This document shows positions 1 to 6,042 of a stretch of DNA of 11,419 nt, piece by piece. Source of the stretch: Methyloradius sp035460505 (GTDB lineage: Bacteria > Pseudomonadota > Gammaproteobacteria > Burkholderiales > Methylophilaceae); NCBI GenBank assembly GCA_035460505.1, contig DATHWP010000011.1:1-11419 (forward strand), given 5' to 3'. Below the pieces are notes generated by a model. That model saw only the letters and a program-made list of their open reading frames with translations. It was not told the origin of the DNA and did no database searches. Both the position numbers and the translations under genes were made by a program. The number at the start of each line of letters is the position of its first letter. The stretch's first letter is position 1.

Positions 1-93
1 CGCGTAGATACTTTATTGTTGGAATTGGAAACACGCTTTGTTGCGCTGGCGAATGTGGAATCAATCATTGAAGAAGTGGCGGGAGTTGCCTAA
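1..93 (+). CDS. C-terminal fragment of an unidentified protein
   Basis: Frame 1 is open from the window edge to a TAA at 91-93, giving 30 residues that begin RVDTLLLELETRFVALA and end EEVAGVA. The piece is rich in Leu and Glu and probably helical, perhaps the end of a coiled coil. The stop is directly followed by the ATG of the next gene (TAAATG), which fits two genes of one operon. The fragment is too short to name a family. The tail of an ABC-F type ATPase would be one possibility, but nothing here proves it. The reading is believable because the next gene begins exactly at its end. Confidence 0.55.
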   Translation, partial: RVDTLLLELETRFVALANVESIIEEVAGVA

Positions 94-843
94 ATGTTTC
101 GTCTAGGAGCCATTGCTCGCAGTATTCACCGCAGCGTGATGCAGGATACAGTCGATGTGAGTGAATCCAACGGCGTACGCTCGCTGCACCTGGGCTCACC
201 CACGGTGCAAAGCGCTATGCGGGTCAAGGCACCGTATGATTTGGAGCTAAGCTATACACGCGGCATGATGGCTTATCTGTTGTTTTCAAATAAAGTGACT
301 GATGTACTCGGCATTGGCCTTGGCGGTGGATCTATCGCCAAATATATTCATCATTATTTGCCAAGTGTTAAAACACGCGCAGTTGAAATCAACCCGCAGA
401 TTATCCAGATTGCGCGCAGCCATTTTGCCGTGCCAGAAGATGATGAGCGTTTACAGATTATTGAAGCCGATGGCGCTGTTTACCTGAAAGAAAATCCTGC
501 CAGTACGCACGTGCTGATGATTGATGCTTTTGACAGTCAAGGCATTCCAACGGACTTATGCTCACAGGATTTTTTTGATACCTGTGCAGAAGCGGTAACT
601 TTAGATGGCATGCTGGTGATTAACCTCTGGGGTAGTGACAGAAATTTTGATGTGTATTGCCAGCGCATCGAGCAGAGCTTTAACCAGCGTGTATTGCTCT
701 TGCCCACAGGTCGGCCTGGCAATATCGTGGTGTTTGGTTTTAACGCCTGCCGAGGGATTTACGCTGGGCATCACTCAGAGAACGTGCAAAAGCACTTGAA
801 ACAGAACATAAAATCGAGTTTCTTGAATTCGTCGAGAAACTGA
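94..843 (+). CDS. Spermidine synthase-like aminopropyltransferase, C-terminus frameshifted
   Basis: This is a protein of the spermidine/spermine synthase fold (PABS domain, Rossmann-type). Family members transfer an aminopropyl group from decarboxylated SAM to a polyamine, though many short proteobacterial homologues have no proven substrate. Visible motifs are the nucleotide loop GIGLGGGSI (residues 73-81), the acidic strand end VEIN (97-100), EADGAVYL (124-131) and the catalytic-loop region DAFDSQGIP (144-152). The ATG abuts the stop of the previous gene. As read, the protein has 249 residues, but those after about 217 (HHSENVQKHLKQNIKSS and neighbours) do not look like this family. A convincing C-terminus lies in the -1 frame up to a TGA at 888-890; restoring one base would give about 265 residues. 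The cause may be a sequencing indel or real gene decay. The exact reaction is uncertain. Confidence 0.8.
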   Translation: MFRLGAIARSIHRSVMQDTVDVSESNGVRSLHLGSPTVQSAMRVKAPYDLELSYTRGMMAYLLFSNKVTDVLGIGLGGGSIAKYIHHYLPSVKTRAVEINPQIIQIARSHFAVPEDDERLQIIEADGAVYLKENPASTHVLMIDAFDSQGIPTDLCSQDFFDTCAEAVTLDGMLVINLWGSDRNFDVYCQRIEQSFNQRVLLLPTGRPGNIVVFGFNACRGIYAGHHSENVQKHLKQNIKSSFLNSSRN

Positions 844-890
844 GAGAGCATAATCACAGTACCAATAACAGGCTTCTACTCGAAGCCTGA
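744..890 (+). pseudogene. Displaced C-terminal segment of the aminopropyltransferase-like gene
   Basis: The frame starting at 744 is open to TGA 888-890 and reads RLPRDLRWASLRERAKALE, followed by an amphipathic helix ending in HNHSTNNRLLLEA. This Arg/Leu/Glu-rich tail with an RDLRW entry has the character of a normal coding end, and its stop leaves a sensible gap of 16 bases to the next gene with AGGAAA at 892-897. No start codon precedes it. It is best read as the true end of the upstream gene after a -1 shift near 742-756. It is probably not a separate gene. Confidence 0.7.
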
Positions 891-906
891 CAGGAAAATA
901 ACCTTA

Positions 907-2079
907 ATGAGCCCACATCAATTTTTTGCCACTTGTCCACGTGGATTAGAAGCTTTATTAGTAGAAGAACTTACAAGCTGCGGCGCTAAAACCATACAAG
1001 CTACTGATGGCGGCGTGAGCTTTAGTGGTGATATGCCTATGGTGTATCGCGCGAACCTCGAAAGCCGTATTGCCACCCGCATTCTATGGCGTGTCGGCCA
1101 AGGAAAATATGCAACTGATGAAGATCTATACCAAGCCGCGATGAAGCTTAACTGGCCGCAGTGGTTCAACGTAGGCAGTGACTTCATGGTGAAAGTGACA
1201 GGCGTTAAATGCCCGTTGAAAAGCCTTGAGTTCGCTACACTCAGAATTAAGGATGCCGTCTGTGATCGCTTTCGCGAGGCTGTGAATAGTCGCCCTTATA
1301 TTGATACCAAAGAACCTGATGTACGCATTCATGCCTATCTTGCGGCTGAAGATTATCAGTTTTATCTTGATACCTCGGGTGCTGCGCTGTATCAACGCGG
1401 TTTGCGCCGCGCCAGTATTGAAGCACCTTTGCGAGAGAATCTTGCTGCAGGTATTTTGAAGTTATCAGGATGGAAGCCTGGCACGCCATTGCTAGACCCC
1501 ATGTGTGGCAGCGGAACTTTTCTGCTGGAAGCCGCCATGATTGCGCTGGATATTGCACCTGGTAGCGGCCGCAATTTTGGCTTTGAAAAACTCAAAAACT
1601 TCGATGAAGCTGCATGGCAAAAGCTTAAACAACAAGCGCGAGCAAAAGCCAAACCAATGAAGTTCCAGAAGATATATGGGAGCGATTCAGACTTGCGTGC
1701 AGTGCGCGTGAGTAAGCAGAATCTGGAAGAGGCGGGCTTGCTGGAAGCAGTACAACTGAGTAAGGTGGATTTTACTGAGGTCGTCCCGCCGCATGGTGAG
1801 GGCGTATTGGTTGCCAATCCTCCGTATGGTATTCGCATCGGTGAAGATGAAGAGTTGGCTGCACTCTATCCCAAAATGGGCGAAGCATTAAAACGTAAAT
1901 TCTCAGGCTGGAATGCCTATTTCCTCACCACAGATATGCGTCTGCCTAAGTTGATGCGCTTGGCGCCATCCAAACGCACGCCTTTATTCAACGGCCCATT
2001 GGAATGCCGTTTGTTCGAAATCAAAATGGTAGCAGGCTCAAACCGCCCAGATGCAAAACGGAAACCACAAGATGGCTGA
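907..2079 (+). CDS. rlmL: THUMP-domain class I SAM-dependent RNA methyltransferase (RlmL-like)
   Basis: Predicted N2-guanine methyltransferase of large-subunit rRNA, matching the N-terminal half of E. coli RlmL (YcbY), which makes m2G2445 in 23S rRNA. The 390-residue protein has an N-terminal ferredoxin-like/THUMP part (roughly residues 1-165, opening with FFATCPRGLEALL), which grips RNA. It is followed by a Rossmann methyltransferase with SAM motif DPMCGSGTF (197-205), acidic motif YGSDSD (257-262) and catalytic NPPYG (304-308). The E. coli protein is a fusion of about 700 residues with an RlmK half; here only the single-enzyme form is present. The ATG at 907 follows AGGAAA at 892-897. The 3' end overlaps the next gene by 8 bases, so the two are likely translated in a coupled way. 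The family is clear; the precise target base is inferred. Confidence 0.9.
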   Translation: MSPHQFFATCPRGLEALLVEELTSCGAKTIQATDGGVSFSGDMPMVYRANLESRIATRILWRVGQGKYATDEDLYQAAMKLNWPQWFNVGSDFMVKVTGVKCPLKSLEFATLRIKDAVCDRFREAVNSRPYIDTKEPDVRIHAYLAAEDYQFYLDTSGAALYQRGLRRASIEAPLRENLAAGILKLSGWKPGTPLLDPMCGSGTFLLEAAMIALDIAPGSGRNFGFEKLKNFDEAAWQKLKQQARAKAKPMKFQKIYGSDSDLRAVRVSKQNLEEAGLLEAVQLSKVDFTEVVPPHGEGVLVANPPYGIRIGEDEELAALYPKMGEALKRKFSGWNAYFLTTDMRLPKLMRLAPSKRTPLFNGPLECRLFEIKMVAGSNRPDAKRKPQDG

Positions 2080-2434
2080 TTCCTTAGCTGAACTGCGCGG
2101 CAAGATTAACGCCTTTGTAAAAGAACGCGATTGGGAGCAATTTCATTCTCCCAAGAATCTGGCAATGGCGATGATTGTAGAAGCCGCTGAATTGGTCGAG
2201 CATTTTCAGTGGGATACGCTGGAAGAAAGCCGAGAATTAACGCCAGAAAAACGTGAACAGGTCAGCCATGAGCTCGCAGATACGTTTGTTTATTTACTAC
2301 GGATTGCAGAAGTGCTTGAGATTGATTTGATTGAAGCTGCCAACGAGAAAATCTTACTAAATGCCAAGAAATATCCTGTTGAAAAAGCCAAAGGCAGCAA
2401 TGCCAAATATACAGAATACCAAGAGAAAAAATAA
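2072..2434 (+). CDS. MazG-like nucleotide pyrophosphohydrolase
   Basis: A 120-residue all-alpha NTP pyrophosphatase of the MazG/RS21-C6 (dCTPase) group, which splits non-canonical or excess (d)NTPs into NMP and pyrophosphate in the cytoplasm. Its metal-binding signature is visible as EAAE (37-40) and, one helix later, ELAD (67-70). The entry motif RDWEQFHSPKNLAMAM (19-34) is typical of the short single-domain forms. I prefer the ATG at 2072 (MADSLAELRG), which matches the usual N-terminus of such proteins and overlaps the upstream stop in ATGGCTGA. An in-frame ATG at 2051 would add seven residues. A strong hairpin follows the stop by one base. The substrate cannot be read from sequence. Confidence 0.88.
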   Translation: MADSLAELRGKINAFVKERDWEQFHSPKNLAMAMIVEAAELVEHFQWDTLEESRELTPEKREQVSHELADTFVYLLRIAEVLEIDLIEAANEKILLNAKKYPVEKAKGSNAKYTEYQEKK

Positions 2435-2435
2435 C

Positions 2436-2463
2436 AAAAAGCCAACTTTAGAGTTGGCTTTTT
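2436..2463. terminator. Bidirectional rho-independent terminator between convergent genes
   Basis: A perfect 12-base inverted repeat (AAAAAGCCAACT at 2436-2447, AGTTGGCTTTTT at 2452-2463) encloses the 4-base loop TTAG. The stem has a G/C-containing core and ends in a T run on the + strand and, because of the A run on the left arm, also on the - strand. It starts one base after the stop of the pyrophosphohydrolase gene and lies 29 bases beyond the stop of tpx, so it can end transcripts from both sides. Confidence 0.9.
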
Positions 2464-2492
2464 GTTAGATTACATTAATTGGAATAAGCAAA

Positions 2493-2996
2493 TTACAGCG
2501 CCGCCAGTGCAGCATCATAATTAGGTTCTTCAGCAATTTCTGAAACTAATTCGCTATGTAATACCTTATTGTTTTCATCCAGCACGACAACAGCACGGGC
2601 AGTTAAACCAGCTAAGCTGCTGTCTTTAATTTGCACGCCGTAACTCTCGGAGAACTTGGCAGTATTGCGAAATGTTGAAAGTGTCACTACATTTTCCAAG
2701 CCTTCTGCACCACAGAAGCGTGATTGGGCGAATGGTAGGTCGGCAGACACGCACAATACTACGGTGTTGGCCAAGGCGCTTGCCTTGCTATTGAACTGGC
2801 GAACCGACATGGCGCAGGTAGGAGTATCTACACTAGGAAAAATATTGAGAATCTTGCGCTTGCCAGCATAGTTTTCCAAATGCACATCATTACGCTTGCT
2901 ATCAGCTAATGTGAAATCAGGTGCGGTGTCACCTTTTTTTAGGAAATCGCCACCTATGCTAACGGGGTTGCCTTTCAGGGTTACGGTACTTGTCAT
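2493..2996 (-). CDS. tpx: Thiol peroxidase Tpx (atypical 2-Cys peroxiredoxin)
   Basis: Reduces hydrogen peroxide and organic peroxides using thioredoxin. The 167-residue length is that of E. coli Tpx. The peroxidatic cysteine is Cys61 in SVDTPTCAMSVRQFN and the resolving cysteine is Cys95 in SRFCGAEGLENVVTLS, the same numbering as in E. coli. Thr58 and Pro59 of the active-site loop are present, and the KGDTAPDFTL entry motif is at 21-30. The start ATG is preceded on the minus strand by AGGAGA at 3008-3003, a strong ribosome site. No signal peptide is seen, so it should be cytoplasmic. It lies 83 bases downstream of the FIST gene on the same strand and may be co-transcribed with it or have its own promoter in that gap; no clear promoter was found. 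Confidence 0.95.
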   Translation of the reverse strand: MTSTVTLKGNPVSIGGDFLKKGDTAPDFTLADSKRNDVHLENYAGKRKILNIFPSVDTPTCAMSVRQFNSKASALANTVVLCVSADLPFAQSRFCGAEGLENVVTLSTFRNTAKFSESYGVQIKDSSLAGLTARAVVVLDENNKVLHSELVSEIAEEPNYDAALAAL

Positions 2997-3079
2997 GATG
3001 CTTCTCCTAGTATGAATTGTTCAGAAATTAATTTTCGGCTTGAATTTTACAACTGCATTTGTGCTGCGTGGTTCTAATG

Positions 3080-4243
3080 TCATTCTGCCAGCAAATCTTC
3101 GCTTAAGTAGCCTATGGTCATGGTTTGGTTATGTAGCACGCTGTCATTGGTATTCGGGCGTGGCGCAAATTCACCGTAAGAATAAAAACCTGCTAGTACT
3201 GTTTGTGAGCCTAATATCTTCTTTACTTCAGTAATTTCATCAGTTGTTTGCTCTGCCATCACACCTTTTCGGCCTACGCAGCTTACGCATAGTGCCAAGC
3301 CTATCCGGGTCGTATCGATTTCTTTTAAATTGCCAGTGACTAAATGCGCTGCGCCACCTGCACCTTCAACCAGCCTCTCATGCGTGGTTTGGCAGAGGCG
3401 GACGCTTTCGCCTTCTTCAACATTGCCAGCGAATGTCAGGCTGTTTTCCGCTTGGTTGACGGCCAATAATGTGCGGACTTTTTCAACTTCACGCTTGCCA
3501 TCTTCGATCACGGCAAAAGGGAAGCGTAAACCAGATCCAGGTAAACCCTTGGCATTTTGTTCGCCGATATACATGCGGTAGAGCGGTAAAGCGGGTTTAC
3601 CATCCATCTCATACACCACGTTTTTGATGGAGCGTGTGATTTTGCGCAGTGGGCCATAAGGCTTCCACCCGCCAAGTGCACCGCTGGCGGTCACCAGATG
3701 CTTGCCATATAGCCCAACTGCAATCACTAGATTGTCTGACACGATATTATTGAATAGTTGCAAGGTTTTGACAAAAGCTGCGCTATCGCCAGCCATGCCG
3801 CCGACAATAGGAATTTCTCCTAGTACACTTTGAAAGCCTTTAAGCAATTCCGAGCCGTTAACGTTGAGCCCGTCAGAGATGACCAATACAGTGCGCAATG
3901 ACTCTGCTTTGAGTTGGCCTGCTAGTTTCTCGGCGATTTCAAATGAAGTTTCTGCCTCAGATTTTTTGAGATGTGTGACACGCTGTACGGTTTTTTCCCA
4001 CAAAATGGCAGTGATTTGTAAGGTTTCATCGAACACGCCATTTGGATTGATTTCGCCAGAGGTTGTGCAACCAATAATCTCCGCACTTGGGTAGCGTAGT
4101 TTAAGTACCGTTTGTAGTTTAGGTTCGCTGAACCGTTTGACTGAGCCAAATACCAGTACTAGATTGGCGTTAGGCAATGGCGAGTTGGATGAGAAATCTT
4201 TTAGACCGTCTTTGCCGGCCAGAGATTCTTGTCTGATTAACAT
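3080..4243 (-). CDS. FIST N/C-domain sensory protein
   Basis: FIST proteins are predicted small-ligand sensors, often encoded beside chemotaxis or histidine kinase genes. This 387-residue protein is a stand-alone FIST_N plus FIST_C with no attached output domain and no membrane segment. FIST_N markers are GCTTSGEI (58-65), LVISDGLNVNG (120-130) and IVGGMAGD (146-153). FIST_C markers are YEMDGKPALPLYRMYIG (211-227), SCVGRKG (321-327) and GFYSYGEFAP (352-361). I chose the ATG whose first base is at 4243 because AGGAAG (4255-4250) sits at normal distance; a TTG at 4258 would add five residues but falls inside that ribosome site. It is divergent from the Pil-Chp cluster, and its leader carries a palindrome at 4275-4296. 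A role in feeding a ligand signal into the pilus system is only inferred from position. Confidence 0.9.
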   Translation of the reverse strand: MLIRQESLAGKDGLKDFSSNSPLPNANLVLVFGSVKRFSEPKLQTVLKLRYPSAEIIGCTTSGEINPNGVFDETLQITAILWEKTVQRVTHLKKSEAETSFEIAEKLAGQLKAESLRTVLVISDGLNVNGSELLKGFQSVLGEIPIVGGMAGDSAAFVKTLQLFNNIVSDNLVIAVGLYGKHLVTASGALGGWKPYGPLRKITRSIKNVVYEMDGKPALPLYRMYIGEQNAKGLPGSGLRFPFAVIEDGKREVEKVRTLLAVNQAENSLTFAGNVEEGESVRLCQTTHERLVEGAGGAAHLVTGNLKEIDTTRIGLALCVSCVGRKGVMAEQTTDEITEVKKILGSQTVLAGFYSYGEFAPRPNTNDSVLHNQTMTIGYLSEDLLAE

Positions 4244-4653
4244 GCGCTTCTTCCTCAAGTGCCTTATTTTTTATAAGCATGATTTTAATCATGCTTCATT
4301 TAGTTAGGCTAATAATTATAATTTTTAAAGCCAATGCTAGATATTCTCTATCTTTTGGCTTGGTTTTTGCTAGAGCATTTATGCTTAAAATTGAGCGTTA
4401 GCTTAACGAATTATTATTGCCTGAATTGCTTGGTTTGCGTTGATTTATTTGCAAGCGGTATGCACAAATCTGCCGTAGTGATTATATTTAACATTTTTGT
4501 CATAAGATAGACACCCAATTGCATCGATAAGCGTGGGAAAGTATTGCGCCTGATGGAGTTCTCTGGATAGAATGGTGCTAGAGCTAGTTCAGGTAAATGA
4601 TTGCTACAAATTCTTAAATCTGTTTGAACGCGTTTATTTAAAGGGGATTCAGG
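4244..4653. promoter_or_regulatory. Divergent intergenic region between the FIST gene and pilG
   Basis: About 410 bases without a convincing gene, clearly AT-rich, and the only place where promoters for both the FIST gene (leftward) and pilG (rightward) would be expected. A perfect TATAAT occurs at 4317-4322 on the + strand, and the overlapping complement at 4320-4315 gives TATAAT on the - strand. Neither has a good TTGACA-like partner at 16-18 bases. The 22-base palindrome is at 4275-4296 and a small inverted repeat CGTTA/TAACG at 4396-4408. No sigma-54 or sigma-28 consensus was recognised. The pilG leader would be long (up to 300 bases), so a small RNA or leader element is possible but not supported. 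Confidence 0.4.
4275..4296. repeat. 22-base near-perfect palindrome in the FIST gene leader
   Basis: Arms AAGCATGATT (4275-4284) and AATCATGCTT (4287-4296) are exact reverse complements around a TT centre. It lies 31 bases upstream of the FIST start codon. A terminator is unlikely: there is no T run after it on the + strand, and on the - strand it is followed by an A-rich stretch. It could be an operator for a dimeric regulator or a hairpin in the FIST mRNA leader. Confidence 0.5.
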
Positions 4654-5067
4654 GTGGGGGATGTCAATCTGGCGGATCTGAAAGTGATGGTGATTGACGA
4701 TAGTAATACCATCCGTCGAAGCGCTGAGATTTTCCTGAAACAATCTGGATGTCAGGTCATACTCGCCGAAGATGGGTTTGATGCCTTGGCTAAAATCTCA
4801 AATCTGCTGCCCAACCTCATATTTGTTGACATCATGATGCCCCGTCTTGACGGCTACCAGACCTGTGCTTTAATCAAAAGAAATCCACGTTATAAAAGCA
4901 TCCCTGTCATTATGCTGTCGAGTAAAGACGGTTTGTTTGACCGCGCACGTGGCCGCATGGTCGGCTCTGATCAATATCTCACTAAACCTTTCACGCAAGA
5001 ATCGTTATTACAAGCAATTAGTGAATACGCTAAAGCGGGTTCCGATGCTACCAACGAGGACGAATAG
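4654..5067 (+). CDS. pilG: PilG, type IV pilus response regulator
   Basis: A single-domain CheY-like receiver of 137 residues that takes phosphate from the ChpA kinase and, in Pseudomonas, promotes pilus extension and adenylate cyclase activity. Receiver residues are all visible: Asp15/Asp16 (VIDDSNTIRRSAEIFL), the phosphoacceptor Asp59 (FVDIMMPRLDGYQTC), Ser89/Ser90 in MLSSKDG and Lys111 in TKPF. The DDSNTIRRSAEIFLKQSGC segment and the acidic tail are PilG-like. Translation must start at GTG 4654: the frame is closed by TAA at 4639-4641, there is no in-frame ATG, and AAGGGG at 4641-4646 is correctly spaced. An ATG at 4661 is out of frame. The stop touches the ATG of pilH. It is the first gene of the cluster. 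Confidence 0.93.
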   Translation: MGDVNLADLKVMVIDDSNTIRRSAEIFLKQSGCQVILAEDGFDALAKISNLLPNLIFVDIMMPRLDGYQTCALIKRNPRYKSIPVIMLSSKDGLFDRARGRMVGSDQYLTKPFTQESLLQAISEYAKAGSDATNEDE

Positions 5068-5433
5068 ATGGCGCTTTTAAAAATCCTAGTGGTCGATGAT
5101 TCAGCGACTGATCGCTTTTACCTGACCGAAATGCTTGAAAATGCAGGGTATATTGTTTCCACCGCATCCAGCGGTGAAGACTGTCTAGTACAGGTTGATG
5201 CTAGCCCACCACACCTCATTGTGATGGACGTCATAATGCCAGGCCTCAATGGTTTTCAAACCACACGTAAGCTCACGCGCAACCCTGAAACCTCACATAT
5301 TCCAGTGATCATGTGTACAGGCAAGCAGCAGGCGACAGACCAAATGTGGGCATTACGCCAAGGCGCTAAAGACTGTGTGATGAAGCCAGTGAACGCGCAT
5401 GAGTTACTGTCAAAAATCAAAGCGTTGACTTAG
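5068..5433 (+). CDS. pilH: PilH, type IV pilus response regulator
   Basis: The second single-domain CheY-like receiver, 121 residues, which in Pseudomonas opposes or drains PilG signalling and affects pilus retraction. The acidic pair is Asp10/Asp11 (VVDDSATDRFYL), the phosphoacceptor Asp54 (VMDVIMPGLNGFQTTRKL), followed by Thr84 in MCTGK and Lys106 in MKPV. The ATDRFYLTEML and MCTGKQQATDQMWALRQGA segments are characteristic of PilH. The ATG follows the TAG of pilG with no spacer; the ribosome site is GAGG inside the end of pilG (5056-5059), so coupled translation is likely. The stop is three bases before pilI. Confidence 0.93.
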   Translation: MALLKILVVDDSATDRFYLTEMLENAGYIVSTASSGEDCLVQVDASPPHLIVMDVIMPGLNGFQTTRKLTRNPETSHIPVIMCTGKQQATDQMWALRQGAKDCVMKPVNAHELLSKIKALT

Positions 5434-5436
5434 CTC

Positions 5437-5958
5437 ATGGCCAAGAAGAAAATTAATCTGCATGAATATCAGCAAGATATTCTATCCAAGCTCAAAATCT
5501 CTACTGAAAAAGGCCAAGCCGAATCCACATCAAGATTAGCGGTGAAAGTGGGTGACAAAGACTATCTACTTTCCTTGGCTGATGTCAGTGAGGTTTTGCC
5601 CGTTCCAGAAATTCTAAAAATCCCACTTACCCAGCCATGGTTTCTTGGCATGGCTAACGTACGTGGTAATTTATATGCGCTGAGTGACTTTGGTCATTTT
5701 ATTGGCTTGAATCCAAGTGTCATTAGTGCGCAGTCGCGTATTTTATTGATTAACGATAAATTTGGCATAAATGCTGCTTTGCTCGTTGATAGGCTAGTTG
5801 GCTTACGTAGTTTGAGTGAAATGCAACTGCAAAAAAAATCTGGTGATGAGGCTTTCTGGGTGTTGAATAAATTCACAGACAACACGAATGTTGAGTGGAG
5901 CGAATTAGACCTTGGTGAGTTTATCAATCAGCAAAGTTTTATGCAGGTCACAGCTTGA
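5437..5958 (+). CDS. pilI: PilI, CheW-type adaptor of the pilus chemosensory system
   Basis: A cytoplasmic adaptor of 173 residues that links the transducer PilJ to the kinase ChpA. A lead of about 30 residues (MAKKKINLHEYQQDILSKL) precedes one CheW beta-barrel domain (about 32-168). The CheW core appears as SEVLPVPEI (51-59), WFLGMANVRGNLYALSDF (68-85) and RILLINDKFGINAALLVDRLVG (101-122, including the conserved VDRLVGL loop). No other domain is present. The ATG lies three bases after the pilH stop, so the three small genes form one tight transcript. The next gene is 84 bases further on with its own strong ribosome site. Confidence 0.9.
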   Translation: MAKKKINLHEYQQDILSKLKISTEKGQAESTSRLAVKVGDKDYLLSLADVSEVLPVPEILKIPLTQPWFLGMANVRGNLYALSDFGHFIGLNPSVISAQSRILLINDKFGINAALLVDRLVGLRSLSEMQLQKKSGDEAFWVLNKFTDNTNVEWSELDLGEFINQQSFMQVTA

Positions 5959-6042
5959 ATAAGTGGGATAGATAAAGCCGCGTTAAATTAGCGATTATTA
6001 GATATATATTGTTGTGAGCATCAAAAAATACAGGGGATAACA

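Noticed and set aside
870..888. Inverted repeat AGGCTTC/GAAGCCT before the RNA methyltransferase gene
   Set aside because: It looks like a terminator stem but is followed by GACAGGAAAATAACC with no T run, and it falls inside the displaced coding end of the upstream gene, so it is probably coding sequence that happens to fold.
3040..3234. 64-codon plus-strand frame across the tpx-FIST gap
   Set aside because: Most of it is antisense to the conserved FIST C-terminus and no family features or ribosome site are visible.
4396..4408. Small inverted repeat CGTTA-GCT-TAACG upstream of pilG
   Set aside because: Five-base arms are expected by chance in a 400-base AT-rich gap, and no T run or repeat copy supports a function.
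4414..4743. 109-codon minus-strand frame across the pilG start and leader
   Set aside because: It overlaps the conserved receiver start of pilG on the other strand, has no recognisable domain and no clear ribosome site; best seen as a chance frame in AT-rich DNA.
5959..6042. 84-base gap between pilI and pilJ as a possible internal promoter or terminator
   Set aside because: No hairpin with a T run and no paired -35/-10 boxes were found; only the pilJ ribosome site AGGGGA is clear.
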